A stretch of DNA of 64,000 bases from Ophiodon elongatus (lineage: Eukaryota > Chordata > Actinopteri > Perciformes > Hexagrammidae), in assembly GCA_016806645.1 (NCBI GenBank), contig JACSYO010000415.1:5129501-5193500 (forward strand). The letters run 5' to 3'. The notes below the pieces were generated by a model. That model saw nothing but the letters and a program-made list of their open reading frames with translations, was not told the DNA's origin and made no database searches. A program made the translations under genes and the position numbers. Shown piece after piece: positions 51,600 to 57,600 of this stretch (position 1 is the stretch's first letter; every line of letters begins with the position of its first letter).

Positions 51600-54500
51600 C
51601 TTCTTTGGAGGGATGCATTCGACAACTGCTGCTTCTAAGGCAACTGTTGATGTCTGAAAAGCAACAGCTTGCAGGGCTCCCAGAGGACGCTTTGCCAGCC
51701 AACAGTCAGATGGAGGGTTTAGGGTTGGAGGGGCGCAGGGGTTAGGATTTCCTCTCCACTGCCAGGAAAATGATCTCCTTGGCCGCAGATCCAGGCTTTT
51801 CCATGACATTCCCCATTCCTAATTGGCATCCGTCAATCCTGACGTACTCCGCCTGTCTGATCCTCACTGCTGCTATCTCTGCATGTATCCCTTTTTGTTC
51901 GTTTCATCCCCACCCCCCGGGTCGCACGCTACATGATTGATCAAAACAGCTGGTCGGAAGAGGGGTAGTATGAATGCCATTTTCTGTGGCGGGAACAAAA
52001 CATGTCGGCCATCGTATTTCCTTGCTGTTTTATGACACGGAACTGTACAACGCGTGGCTAAAAAAAGCTCAAGCCGATCCTGCTGCTTTTTGTCTATTCC
52101 TACAACAACACGTTGAGGAATGGAGGCTCTTAGCCGCGTCTTGCTACAGCACTCTCCTGCTAAATGGATTGGCAGCACTTAACCTCGTCTCCTGAAAAAG
52201 CTTTGTGAATTTTCAATTTTGCTCCAACCCTGATTTGCCCCGCCCCGCCCCCACCACCCCATACACAGACGTGGAGACAAGGACACCCATACAGAGACTC
52301 ATGTAGTCTCTTTTCAAGGCTGCATTTGAAATTACCCTTCACCAACATTTTCCTCCCTCGAGACAAGAACAACATGACTACACGATGGCTTCACAACAGT
52401 CAGCTGTAATCATCTCTCATCCCATCCCTTGATCTCTCTTTTGTCGGTCCCTTCCTCTCTGCTTCCTTCCTTTCCTTCCTACAACTCCCGCTAATGACAA
52501 GTCAGCATCCTCCAAGCAACAGATGAAACCAAAACAAATTCTCGGCAGCTTCTTTTCCACCTTATTCTAAACATTTGTTACGATGTGTATGTACGTTTCT
52601 CTCAAAGACTCAAAGACAGGCAGAGACAGACACCATTTTGGAATGTGTGCTCTGCAAAGTGAGAAACAGTGAACATGCCAAGTGGGGGAGGACGGCCATT
52701 CTTATTTTAAAATCATCTATAGTGGCCATAAATCTGCTGAGGAACGTCTCTTGGGATGGGCGTGAATGCAAACAGAGCCCTCTCCCACTGAAACACAGCA
52801 GGCAATCTTCCTGATGCTATGCAGGGTTATTAACTGTGAAACCATGCACACAAGCACAGAGGTCAACAAACGCAAACACAACAAGGTAAATCACAGCGAG
52901 CAAACACACGCACAAACACAACTGGACGAGAAAAAAAGAAACTAATTGAAAAGAGAGACGATGGAGTGAAAGCGAGACGGGCCGACGGGCCGACGGACAG
53001 ACAGACGAAGATGGGGGGGAAAAAAGCCGAAGCTAATCTGGTGAAATACACCTTTTGTTTATGTATGAGTAGCTGTGGAAGTGTGTGTAATCACAGCTTT
53101 GGCTGCAGTTCTTTTGAAGCTCTTGCCGGGATTCGAGGATGAAAAAGCTGGGGGATAAACTTTTTTCCGTCTCCGCTGTGAACCACATCATTCTTGCTAA
53201 CTTGACTTCAAAACCAAGATTAACCACGTGCATGCAACCTACCATCTGCTGATGCCCGGTTGCTGATTGCCAGCTCATCAGCCAACATCCGTGTGCTATC
53301 ACACTGCAGTAATTGACTTTAATGTGTCATTCACTGCAAATAATAAACACCAGTGGGCATGTGAAAGGCTGGCGAGCTCAAATCCCCTTAGCAGAGCTCA
53401 ATGATTACTAAATGAACTTCCTGACACAAACCAAACACGACATGGGATTTATCTTAACTGATTAATGTTTAACTGGTGCCCCCTGGTTGTTCGGCTGAAT
53501 GAAACCCAGTCAAACCACAAGAATGCACCCCGGTCGTGAGCGGACTCCGGCTTTGCACCTATGACACTGTCTCTTGATGGTGAGATGGAGGCCGCACTAG
53601 GCCACTTGTTTGTACACGGATTACTGCCTGCGACTTGCGCTGAGAGGGGCTTTTAAAGCGAGAAAGGAAGCCCGTTTTCCATAGAATTGGAAGTGATGAC
53701 AAACAAACACACACATTACAGAGCGAGCTCCAACGTGTCCAGAGGAATGCCACTCATTGCGTCTCAGTGCTCGGTTCCATCAGTCACACACACTATGCAT
53801 ACATGCAAGCACGTGGAGGGGAATGAATCAACCCAATAATTAAAGCCCTTCCATTCCAAGGCCCACTCGCCCAGAGGCCTAAATAACAAGGGGGCAAACA
53901 CAGACTTGTTCTCCCAAATCAGTCACTATCAATCTGTCACTCACTGCTATCTGAGCAGAGGTTTCCAGTGTTGCGTAACACCAGAGTCCTGCAGTTAGGG
54001 GCGCTCTACATGTGTGTGCTTCATGTGTGTTCATTTCAGGATGTGCGGGTGCACCCTTCCTCGTCAGTGAACGTATGTCATATGTGCATGCCTGTTACTA
54101 TTTGCCATCCGTGTATTTAAGAGTGCACACGTGTGCTTGCAGGAGACGAAAAGCGAATGCCCCAGGACAGTTGTGAAAGAGATCCCCTGGCTTTTATCTC
54201 CTCATGGCTAAATGGCTCTTTTTCTGGCCTAATACCATAATAATTACACACGTCTCCGGGGGGTGCACTTTTGATGTGATGCTGGCAGGGGGGGACAGAA
54301 ATTAAAAGTGAGGAAATGACTGTGGGAATTAAGGCGGCGATAGACAAAGAGGCTGGCGCTGCGTGTTAGACTTTAACACCTTGAACTCAGCTGATGCTTG
54401 TCGCTGCGATTCTTTCCGCCGGTTCCTGACCACTTTGGAGTCTCTACAGTTTAGCGCAAACTCATCTGACCATTGACTCTCCTTTTGTCTCTTAATGTCA

Positions 54501-55163
54501 CTTTGTTCTTTTCATCCCCCAGAAGCGCAAAATTAAAGGGAGGCAAGAAAAGCAGTGCGTTAAGCGTTAAGAGTGAAGTTATTGCTTTGAAAAAAACCCA
54601 CAGTGTACTTCAACTACCTCATGTCTCTTTGTAGTTGTGTGAGGCTTTAGTGTTGTAATGTATTTTCCTCAACATCCGCTGAGAAGAAAGTGTTTCTAAT
54701 TTGAGCGACTATGGTTCAACAAACTTCAGACAGCAACAATAAAGTTATATTTCAGCATGTTTCCACTGCGGATGCTTGTCCTGCCATGGAAAAGGAAAAG
54801 GCATCTCAGGAGCGTACAGAAGAGGAGCCATTTACCAACATGTCCGGGTGAGCGGGTCAAAGGGTCAGAGGTGATCCTGGGCACTGGCATGCTGAGCACT
54901 TTGGGGCGCCCCGGGCTGTCATGCAGCACATACCCATGTGTCACTACTGCAGACATAAATACAGGCTCAGGAGATGACATGGGCCTTACGTGTCCCGTGG
55001 TTCCATTTAGTGAACTTCTATGCTCCGAACTCACATAGTTTGAAGTTGCCAGTGCGTGTGACCAGTAATTGTGAGAATGTGGGTCTGTGTGACAGAATCC
55101 CAGTGAGATCCAACAAGAGCTGCTATTATTAGACAAAACTATGCGAGAGAGAGAGAGAGAGAG

Positions 55164-55206
<43 letters not shown>

Positions 55207-57189
55207 TCAGTAACAGAGGGATTTTGGATATACTTTCACTTTGACAAAATCAACATTTGTAGCTCTAAAGGGAAATAATGACTTTCCTTCCGTCAGACTT
55301 CAGCCTGAGGGGGATGAGACACCTGGAACTGGGCCTTTAAATCAAAAGCACCGCAGCTGTACTAAGGGACGTGTGATCAACACTGCGGCCATCAATTACA
55401 GAGCCCTTTTTTAGTAGGCACCAGTTAAAAGGCCCCATGAAGGACAGACAGACAGCAAAGCACAACTGTCTCTGACGCCGGAGAGGAGGCAGTCGTTTTG
55501 GGGTGGTGTAGAGGCGATAGGTGGAGGGAGAGGGGAGGAAAAGCTCAACCAGGTCAACTTGGGCGGTGGGGGCTGATATATAGAACGCTATGTTTGTATA
55601 GAATTAAAAGAAGTTGCGACACATTAAAGTGAAATGATGATATTCATAGAAAGATGCAGTGGGTACAATAAGTGAGAGATAAAGAGCAAAAAAACAGATG
55701 GAGGGGGGAGGGGTGTGGTGGTGTGGGGATGCCAAGCACTTCCAGCCCCGCCCTTTAGCTCATCCTGCTTCAAACACCCAGACTGCCTGCACAGGCCAGG
55801 ACTTAGAAATAACTTTCACAAGATGACCGCAAAGCATTCCAGAAAATGTGATCTTCGCAGTCACATATACTTTCAAGTCGAACACATGAGAGCCACAGAT
55901 ATCAAACATCAAACAAGTAATCTATTATACATGGTAGTTAGAGGGAGTGAACTGGAGATGAACCTCTGTTGCAAATGCAAAAGCTGCTCAATAATAAACT
56001 TGTAGCCTGGAGCATCACAGCCACTCCTTTAATGGATGTATAGCCTCCTTGGTTTTGGTCAGTGATCTGAAACTTTACTTTGACGGGGATCATATGAGGC
56101 TCAAGTCAAGTTGAATATAAATTGGCTTACACTCTCTGGTAGCACCCAGGGGTGCTGAGGGCGAGGCGCGCTGCCAGCAAAGGAGACGCAAATCCCGCAG
56201 ATCAGACATCAAAGCGCTGGAAACCATACCCAGCAGCCAGACATAGCAGCATGGATGAGCGCGAGACAGGCAAAATAAAAGCCTCACATCTCTCACCGTT
56301 AAGGAAGGAAATGTGTGTGATGTCCAAAACATTTTTGGAAGCTTTTTTATTCATTTTTTTTTTTTTTGGTAGATTTGTTATTTAATATACACTTTATTTA
56401 CATATTAACATTACGTTTGTTTTTGTTTTTTTTTAAATCAGTGTTTTATTTTGACAGTTCAATATGTTTTTATTGCGGCTGCATGGCAGAGGTGAGGCTC
56501 CTGTTTATGGTACTATGGAACTGGCAGCGGGGGCCACACGGAGATAAGGGCGAGCGCTCCGAAGTGCACTCAAGTGCGGAGCCGGGACTTACAGCGCAAC
56601 TCCAAGAGCCGCCGTTAACCCTTACGACAGCCCGCAGTCGGGGCTGCGCAACCTGACGGAGACCCTTCTTTTCTTTTCTTCTCTTCTTTTCTTTCTTTCT
56701 TCTTCTTCTTCTTCCACCAGTTCCGCTGCTGTTGAAACAAAGTGACTTGCTCGACAGGCGACACGTCGATTTGGTTTTTTTTGTTTTTTTCCCCACCTGC
56801 TGTCGGCGGATTTCTCGCTTTTATGCTCCGCCGGTAACAGGTTGCTCAACACCAACCAACAATAAAGAGCATACATAAAGTATAGAGCATAAATAAACAA
56901 CGAAGTGTGGAAGTAGACCTGCTCAAAGAGCCGCTTCTGACTGCGGCATGAAACGTTACGGACAGGTTGGCCCGGTGAGTAGCGGACCTCTGGAAACTCC
57001 GCCAAAGAGTGAAGTACTAATCCGTGAAACACGAACCTGCACCGCGTCCGAAAGCGCCGCAAAGTTACTACAGAGGGGTGCAATGGAAAGAAAGGTAGCG
57101 GAAAGTATCACAGAGACGGAATTACCTTGAAATGCCCAGAGCAGCAAGGTGCACAAGAGCGACGTGCGTCCAAACGTTGTCCCGTCCAT
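11268..57189 (-). CDS. mcam: Melanoma cell adhesion molecule (MCAM/CD146), complete 16-exon gene model
   Basis: Cell-surface adhesion receptor of the immunoglobulin superfamily, known from vertebrate endothelium, pericytes and neural-crest derivatives. The joined coding exons are 57126-57189, 25412-25539, 24931-25144, 23040-23113, 22814-22910, 22494-22676, 21265-21386, 20961-21102, 19910-20025, 18540-18681, 17344-17468, 16423-16564, 15458-15481, 13297-13438, 12502-12601 and 11268-11270, all on the minus strand. They keep one open frame of 605 codons; human MCAM is about 646. Ig cysteine pairs are C47/C116, C164/C229, C279/C320, C366/C406 and C451/C497. The transmembrane helix spans about 535-556. 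The identity rests on the VPSVPGL motif in domain 4, the KKSKLPC juxtamembrane motif and the VVEMKTDK...GLL tail, which match mammalian MCAM (VPSIPGL, KKGKLPC, VVEVKSDK...GLL). BCAM and ALCAM are relatives but lack these tail motifs. Whether it is mcama or mcamb is not resolved. The last splice is the least certain part. Confidence 0.93.
11271..12501 (-). other. mcam: mcam intron 15 (predicted)
   Basis: Starts with the good donor GTGAGG after exon 15 and ends at the T-rich acceptor before exon 16. It contains the 21-codon open extension (12439-12501), a G14 run near 11401-11414 and an AATAAA at 11418-11423. No repeat was recognised. Confidence 0.45.
12502..12601 (-). CDS. mcam: mcam exon 15: cytoplasmic tail
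   Basis: 100 bp, residues 572-605. The acceptor is TTCTCGCCACAG and the donor is GAACAG|GTGAGG. The tail VVEMKTDKANEVAGLLNKRP parallels mammalian VVEVKSDKLPEEMGLLQ and keeps the dileucine implicated in basolateral sorting in mammals. If the donor is used the exon ends in phase 0. If it is not used, the frame stays open for 21 more codons to TGA at 12436-12438. Confidence 0.9.
13297..13438 (-). CDS. mcam: mcam exon 14: transmembrane helix and juxtamembrane motif
   Basis: 142 bp, residues 525-571 plus two bases. The acceptor is GCGGTGCTGTAG and the donor is GAAGT|GTGAGT. It contains a short polar stalk (DKQQGGSSG), then the helix VVIAVVVCVLLLLLLVASIY, then NKKSKLPCSKKNKKEV. The basic KKxKLPC stretch matches the mammalian site reported to bind ERM proteins (inferred here from similarity). 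The polypyrimidine region upstream of the acceptor is a minisatellite. Confidence 0.95.
13453..13527. repeat. 16-bp minisatellite beside the exon 14 acceptor
   Basis: Tandem units of the form GAGGGACGAAGGGATG, about four to five copies with drift to ACGGA and ACAGATGG, followed by more GGT/GGA-rich sequence to about 13620. Read on the mcam strand it is CCCTC/CATC-rich and occupies the usual branch-point and polypyrimidine zone of intron 14's neighbour, 15 bases from exon 14. Confidence 0.85.
14120..14310 (+). repeat. TTAAAGGAATAGTTC-type interspersed fish repeat
   Basis: Opens with TTAAAGGAATAGTTCAACAC and TTTGGGAAAT, then TTGCTTTCTTGCCAAGAGTT, and later GAGCAGTGACTTCCCAGAGT and CTCCACTGGTTGCCTCGCAA. 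These blocks, in this order, are familiar from a very common teleost repeat. The middle (TAGCTTAGC and CTGGAAACAG...AGCTAGCCTGG) is missing here, but a fragment of that middle occurs at 22385-22475. Confidence 0.65.
14565..14640 (+). repeat. Possible AATCGATTAG-type repeat fragment
   Basis: GAGAATAATCTGGTGATTAA and TCGAAAAGTTAAATTATTGTT (shown in part) resemble the 3' end of the element at 29888. Short and diverged. Confidence 0.35.
15110..15280. repeat. Retroelement-tail-like fish repeat
   Basis: GAATAGAATAGAATAG followed by CTTTATTGTCCCCAAGGGG is a frequent teleost repeat opening, often associated with non-LTR element tails, followed by an AT-rich body. The exact family and boundaries are uncertain. 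Confidence 0.5.
15458..15481 (-). CDS. mcam: mcam exon 13: 24-bp stalk microexon
   Basis: Encodes AIDNSADR (residues 517-524) in the stalk between the last Ig domain and the membrane. The acceptor is very strong (CTTCTTTTTCTCCTCTTGTCTCGCAG, trimmed here to its pyrimidine-rich end) and the donor is AGAG|GTAGAG. Both borders are phase 1, so inclusion or skipping leaves the frame intact and the exon could be a cassette. In mammals the matching region is a much longer Ser/Thr-rich stalk. Confidence 0.75.
15482..16422 (-). other. mcam: mcam intron 12
   Basis: 941 bp of AT-rich sequence without simple repeats. No recognised repeat and no coding potential. Confidence 0.7.
16423..16564 (-). CDS. mcam: mcam exon 12: back half of Ig C2 domain 5
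   Basis: 142 bp, residues 470-516 plus one base. The acceptor is TTGCCCTTGCCAG and the donor is AGAG|GTCAGT. VVSTVTLQATAEVMKDGVTC corresponds to mammalian VLSTLNVLVTPELLETGVEC, with C497 as the closing cysteine, followed by EVSNEHGTDSKTF (compare TASNDLGKNTSIL). A second CAG four bases into the exon would break the frame and is rejected. Confidence 0.92.
16565..17343 (-). other. mcam: mcam intron 11
   Basis: 779 bp, AT-rich, with a C10 run at 17159-17168 followed by an A run. Nothing else recognised. Confidence 0.7.
17344..17468 (-). CDS. mcam: mcam exon 11: front half of Ig C2 domain 5
   Basis: 125 bp, residues 428-469. The acceptor is CACCCTTTCCAG and the donor is GAG|GTACGA. It contains GDEGDMVTLKCSAYGSPAP with C451 and the core tryptophan in FTWKPSGKE (W463). 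It is phase 1 in and phase 0 out. Confidence 0.93.
17469..18539 (-). other. mcam: mcam intron 10
   Basis: 1071 bp. It contains a CA tract at 17547-17582, a long GT tract at 18108-18196 and a second GT tract at 18392-18419. No recognised transposon. Confidence 0.75.
18108..18196. repeat. (GT)n microsatellite in intron 10
   Basis: About 89 bases of GT with single ATG and CGT interruptions. On the mcam transcript it reads as CA. Confidence 0.96.
18540..18681 (-). CDS. mcam: mcam exon 10: back half of Ig C2 domain 4
   Basis: 142 bp, residues 381-427 plus one base. The acceptor is GTTCCTCCAG and the donor is AAAG|GTAACA. It contains DKAGEYMCVGAVPSVPGL with C406. The run VGAVPSVPGL corresponds to mammalian VASVPSIPGL, one of the clearest MCAM-specific matches in the window. 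The only N-glycosylation sequon of the predicted protein is here (N423-L-T). Confidence 0.95.
18682..19909 (-). other. mcam: mcam intron 9
   Basis: 1228 bp of ordinary composition with no recognised repeat. A frame at 19412-19711 has no family resemblance. Confidence 0.65.
19910..20025 (-). CDS. mcam: mcam exon 9: front half of Ig C2 domain 4
   Basis: 116 bp, residues 342-380. The acceptor is CATTTTCCAG and the donor is AAAAAG|GTGGGC. It contains VVMLGDKVEWQCKTKASAV with C366 and VQWKK with the core tryptophan W378. The exon is phase 1 in and phase 0 out, the same as exons 7 and 11. Confidence 0.92.
20081..20665 (+). repeat. Unnamed intronic repeat, copy 1, split by an insertion
   Basis: The left part (20081-20145, AAGGAGTTAAAGAAGTACCA) and right part (20521-20665, CTGAAGTTAAGCCCATTTCG and GCTATCTCCGCTTAAT) match, in order, the contiguous copy at 22121-22340. 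The gap is filled by the fish repeat at 20165-20520. Confidence 0.7.
20165..20520 (+). repeat. Common fish repeat (GTATAGCCC...CAGAGGGCTTT family)
   Basis: TTTGTATAGCCCAAAATCAC, AATTTGCCTCAGAGGGCTTT, GAAAAACTCCCCCC, GGGAAGAAACCTTTGGGAGA and GAGGATCCCTCTCTCGGGAT, in this order, are text I recognise from an abundant short interspersed repeat in percomorph genomes. It interrupts another repeat, so it is the younger insertion. Confidence 0.75.
20855..20945. repeat. (GT)n microsatellite beside the exon 8 donor
   Basis: A pure GT run of about 91 bases on the plus strand, so a CA run in mcam pre-mRNA starting 15 bases after the exon 8 5' splice site. Confidence 0.97.
20961..21102 (-). CDS. mcam: mcam exon 8: back half of Ig C2 domain 3
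   Basis: 142 bp, residues 295-341 plus one base. The acceptor is CATTCCAACCTCAG and the donor is AACT|GTGAGT. It carries the F-strand motif GGVYMCTATDFDNLD with C320. Only 15 bases past the 5' splice site the intron becomes a CA tract of about 90 bases (read on the transcribed strand), an unusual donor setting. Confidence 0.93.
21265..21386 (-). CDS. mcam: mcam exon 7: front half of Ig C2 domain 3
   Basis: 122 bp, residues 254-294. The acceptor is TTGTTCATGTAG and the donor is GAT|GTACGT. It contains IKEGDVVTMKCETDGNPQP with C279, the standard B-C strand text of a C2-type domain. The usual core tryptophan is replaced by phenylalanine (EFDF, about 289-291). From memory human MCAM also lacks Trp here (HFSIS), so this is a family trait and not damage. 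Confidence 0.93.
21727..22120 (+). repeat. Common fish repeat (TTTTGTACA-ACATTTATGGTCCCC family), copy 1
   Basis: CACCACTTTGGTTCAGACTA, TGACATTTTGTACAAACATT, TATGGTCCCCAAAGG, GATCCCCTGACTTTTCCTCT and ACTAAGATGGTGGTACATGG, in order, match a very abundant percomorph repeat. Its core is internally repeated: the GTACAnACATTnATG-like unit occurs twice (21787-21812 and 21923-21946). A second copy in the opposite orientation lies at 60697-61243. Confidence 0.75.
22121..22340 (+). repeat. Unnamed intronic repeat, copy 2, uninterrupted
   Basis: AGGAGTTAAAGAAGTCCCAA, CTGAAGTTAAGCCCATTTCA and GGCTATCTCCGTTTAATG align with copy 1. Both copies have the same orientation and are about 2 kb apart, flanking exons 7 and 8. 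This could be two insertions of one element or a local duplication. Confidence 0.7.
22385..22475 (+). repeat. Fragment of the TTAAAGGAATAGTTC-type repeat (middle part)
   Basis: TTAGCTCAGCATTAAGACTG, GAAACAGCTAGCCTGGCTCT and AAGCTCACTAATTAA are the central block of the common fish repeat whose ends are at 14120-14310. It lies within 20 bases of the exon 6 donor. Confidence 0.65.
22494..22676 (-). CDS. mcam: mcam exon 6: back half of Ig domain 2
   Basis: 183 bp, residues 193-253 plus one base. The acceptor is CTCTCTGTCAG and the donor is AACT|GTGAGT. SGLYTVRNTL and KDSVFQCTVEYSMPG match mammalian ESSGLYTLQSIL and KDAQFYCELNYRLPSG, with C229 closing the domain disulfide. The KKADKD loop and the split tyrosine before PSEKA (compare YPTEK in mammals) are also MCAM-like. 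Confidence 0.94.
22814..22910 (-). CDS. mcam: mcam exon 5: Ig domain 2 core
   Basis: 97 bp, residues 161-192. The acceptor is CGTGTATCAG, pyrimidine-poor, and the donor is GAGA|GTACGT. It contains IGTCVTMNGHPQPRIIWFKD, the B-C strands of an Ig domain, with C164 and W177 and the GHPQP turn common in IgSF adhesion molecules. It ends in phase 1. Only 129 bp separates it from exon 4 and 137 bp from exon 6. Confidence 0.91.
23040..23113 (-). CDS. mcam: mcam exon 4: linker and start of Ig domain 2
   Basis: 74 bp, residues 136-160. The acceptor CTTTTTTTCTGTCTCAG is strong and the donor is GAG|GTGTGT. The peptide begins FAPEKPELTKPSSQAISVGE, where mammalian MCAM has APEEPNIQVN, so the interdomain boundary is conserved. 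It ends in phase 0, just before the exon with the first cysteine of domain 2. Confidence 0.88.
23114..24930 (-). other. mcam: mcam intron 3
   Basis: 1.8 kb, AT-rich, no microsatellite over 20 bases and no recognised transposon. Unlike its neighbours it seems free of repeats. Confidence 0.65.
24931..25144 (-). CDS. mcam: mcam exon 3: back half of Ig V domain 1
   Basis: 214 bp, residues 65-135 plus one base. The acceptor is CCATCCATCCAG and the donor is TTCT|GTGAGT. The stretch SLTISSVQPSDELVFYC holds the V-domain signature D-x-x-x-x-x-C (D110, C116). The residues after it lead into the A strand of domain 2. The acceptor tract is short and mixed (CTTTCCATCCATCCAG), but phase and homology fix it: the codon after WYI is GAG GAG CAT. 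Confidence 0.92.
25412..25539 (-). CDS. mcam: mcam exon 2: front half of Ig V domain 1
   Basis: 128 bp, residues 22-64. The acceptor is TTTTTCTCTGCAG and the donor is ATT|GTAAGT. It starts in phase 1 and ends in phase 0. It carries the first Ig cysteine in KLPCTY (C47) and the core tryptophan in VEWYI (W62). A phase-0 intron inside the domain is the pattern seen in the other domains too. The repeated Val/Thr strand VTVSVTPKVEV is the A/A' strand of a V-type domain. Confidence 0.93.
27339..27638. repeat. 300-bp inverted-repeat miniature transposon (MITE)
   Basis: The left end TTAAAGTGACAGTTCAACTC and the right end, read in reverse complement as TTAAAGGGACAGTTCACCCC, are terminal inverted repeats with a few mismatches. 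Internal text (GGTCGTTTTGGTGTGAGTTG, GTAGAGATGTCTATTTTCTC, GTGATGCTCAAAGCGCTAAT) is familiar from an abundant teleost element. Both ends include TTAA, which could be a target duplication of the piggyBac kind (inference). It codes for nothing. Confidence 0.8.
29888..30100 (+). repeat. AATCGATTAG-type fish DNA element, right half
   Basis: CTGGTTTCTTTACTCCTCTG, GAGTTGTGGACAAAACAAGA, CATTTGCTGACGTCATCTTG, GGGCTTTGGGAAACACTGAT and ACCAAACAACTAATCGAGAA follow the order of a high-copy teleost element that ends in GTTAGTTGCAGC. The copy ends at GGATAGTTACATC and lacks its left half. Confidence 0.7.
31103..31161. repeat. (TA)n microsatellite
   Basis: About 59 bases of pure TA, followed by a short GT tract (31173-31192) and a guanine-run cluster (31198-31230). 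Confidence 0.97.
31198..31230 (+). other. Guanine-run cluster, possible G-quadruplex
   Basis: Five or more runs of four to nine G within 33 bases (GGGG, GGGGGG, GGGGGGGGG, GGGGG) separated by one to four bases. Meets the usual G4 pattern on the plus strand, opposite the mcam coding sense. Confidence 0.7.
31356..31421. repeat. (CA)n compound microsatellite
   Basis: CACGCA and CGCACA variants pass into a pure CA run. Confidence 0.95.
31500..31597. repeat. (GA)n microsatellite
   Basis: Two GA tracts split by ACGAGAAGGAAAGAAAAA. The longer one is about 56 bases. Confidence 0.96.
32462..32501 (+). other. Guanine-run cluster, possible G-quadruplex
   Basis: GGGGGG, GGGGG, GGG, GGG and GGGGGGGG separated by short TT, T, TGAT and CA spacers. 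Fits the G4 pattern on the plus strand in intron 1. Confidence 0.65.
33888..33927. repeat. (GGTG)n(GT)n compound repeat
   Basis: GGTGGGTGGGTCGGTGGGTG (from about 33869) passes into a GT run ending near 33927. Confidence 0.9.
34909..34960. repeat. (GTGA)n(GT)n microsatellite
   Basis: Four GTGA units followed by about 40 bases of GT. Confidence 0.95.
35720..35787. repeat. (GGAT)n tetranucleotide repeat
   Basis: GATGGATT units followed by about nine GGAT units. The octamer-to-tetramer transition shows a point variant spread by unit duplication. Confidence 0.95.
39865..39956. repeat. (CA)n microsatellite with GACA interruptions
   Basis: Roughly 92 bases of CA broken at intervals by AGACACA, which suggests expansion of a longer unit. 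Confidence 0.96.
46357..46401. repeat. (GA)n microsatellite
   Basis: Pure GA run of about 45 bases in intron 1. Confidence 0.96.
47618..47690. repeat. (CAGA)n(CA)n compound repeat
   Basis: About eleven CAGA units followed by a CA run with one CGCA. Confidence 0.96.
48666..48901 (+). repeat. AATCGATTAG-type fish DNA element with terminal inverted repeats
   Basis: Starts GCTGCAACGATTAGTCAACA and ends GCATTAGTTGCAGC, which are inverted copies of each other over the terminal 12 or so bases. Internal GGACAACAAAAGACATTTGA and GTTAATTAATCGTTTAAG match the family of the 29888 copy. About 236 bp and non-coding. Confidence 0.7.
49201..49276. repeat. (CA)n microsatellite with AGACA interruptions
   Basis: About 76 bases of CA broken by four GACA units. 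Confidence 0.96.
51552..51598. repeat. (GT)n microsatellite
   Basis: Pure GT run of about 45 bases in intron 1. Confidence 0.96.
55145..55200. repeat. (GA)n microsatellite
   Basis: Two GA tracts separated by GACACA, about 56 bases in total. Confidence 0.95.
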
Positions 57190-57387
57190 GGCCGCTTTTC
57201 GAACTTTTTCAAGGATAAGTATATCACTTTGTTTTGGGTTGTAGAGTGTAGAAATCTGGAAGCAGCGACCCTTCTTTCTTCTTTCAGTGCTCCAAAGCTT
57301 TCTGGACTTCTCGCTCTCGCTCGCTCTCTCTCCCTGTCCCTCGCTCGCCCTCTCTCTCTCTCTCTCTCTCTCTCTGCAAAAAGAGTG

Positions 57388-57418
<31 letters not shown>

Positions 57419-57600
57419 GAAATCTGATGCTGGTGGCAGTCTTCTTGGTTGATATATTTGCACAAAAGGTGACCCCCCCCTCCCCTCATTCCCTCCCTCT
57501 TCCCCCCAATCCCCTCCTCTCTCTCTCTCTCTCTCTGAAAAGACCTGCTTGACTAATCGCGTAGGTCCTCTGGGGCCCGCAGGATTTCTTTAAAGCCAGT
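56480..57600 (-). promoter_or_regulatory. mcam: CpG-rich region around mcam exon 1, 5' UTR and probable promoter
   Basis: CpG dinucleotides are much denser at 56520-57200 than elsewhere (for example GCGAGCGCTCCG, AGCCGCCG, CGTCGATTTGG), mostly just inside intron 1. Upstream of the ATG the transcribed strand carries GA and CA simple repeats (57300-57420, 57515-57540) that would fall in the 5' UTR or core promoter. A TTTAAA at about 57590 is a possible weak TATA-like element. The start site itself cannot be fixed from sequence. Confidence 0.4.
57126..57189 (-). CDS. mcam: mcam coding exon 1: start codon and signal peptide
   Basis: Encodes residues 1-21 and one base of codon 22. The ATG (57187-57189) has G at -3 and G at +4, a good initiation context. 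The peptide has a charged start (GRT) and a hydrophobic core SLLCTLLLWAF. With the first residues of exon 2 (QVCSG) it forms a normal secretory signal peptide, probably cut near residue 24-25. The donor is CAAG|GTAAT. The exon leaves phase 1, and its single G joins TT from 25539-25538 to give Val22. The link to exon 2 crosses 31.6 kb, so it rests on frame, signal-peptide logic and the absence of another candidate start near exon 2. Confidence 0.85.

Larger units (their letters stand above)
25540..57125 (-). other. mcam: mcam intron 1, 31.6 kb
   Basis: Runs from the GTAATT donor after exon 1 to the TTTTTCTCTGCAG acceptor before exon 2. I see no convincing coding exon on either strand. All open frames are short and either simple-repeat derived or lack family resemblance. 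It holds a 300-bp inverted-repeat element (27339), two copies of an AATCGATTAG-rich fish repeat (29888, 48666), many microsatellites and two guanine-run clusters. Large first introns of vertebrate adhesion genes often carry enhancers, which is inference here. Confidence 0.7.
45001..57125. other. Intron 1, proximal part: contents
   Basis: Contains the AATCGA-type element at 48666, GA/CT tracts (46357-46401, 48174-48214, 55145-55200), CA/GT tracts (47113-47142, 47841-47884, 49201-49276, 51552-51598), CAGA repeats (47618-47662), a C17 run (50812-50828) and a CpG-rich end near exon 1. No protein-like exon was recognised. Confidence 0.5.

Noticed and set aside
51974..52195. Plus-strand frame with a protein-like run (ELYNAWLKKAQADPAAFC)
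   Set aside because: No matching splice neighbours, no family recognised and only 73 codons inside a large intron. Chance is the simplest explanation.
54726..55136. Overlapping open frames on both strands at 54.7-55.1 kb
   Set aside because: No recognisable domain, no good splice borders and no codon pattern. Treated as chance.
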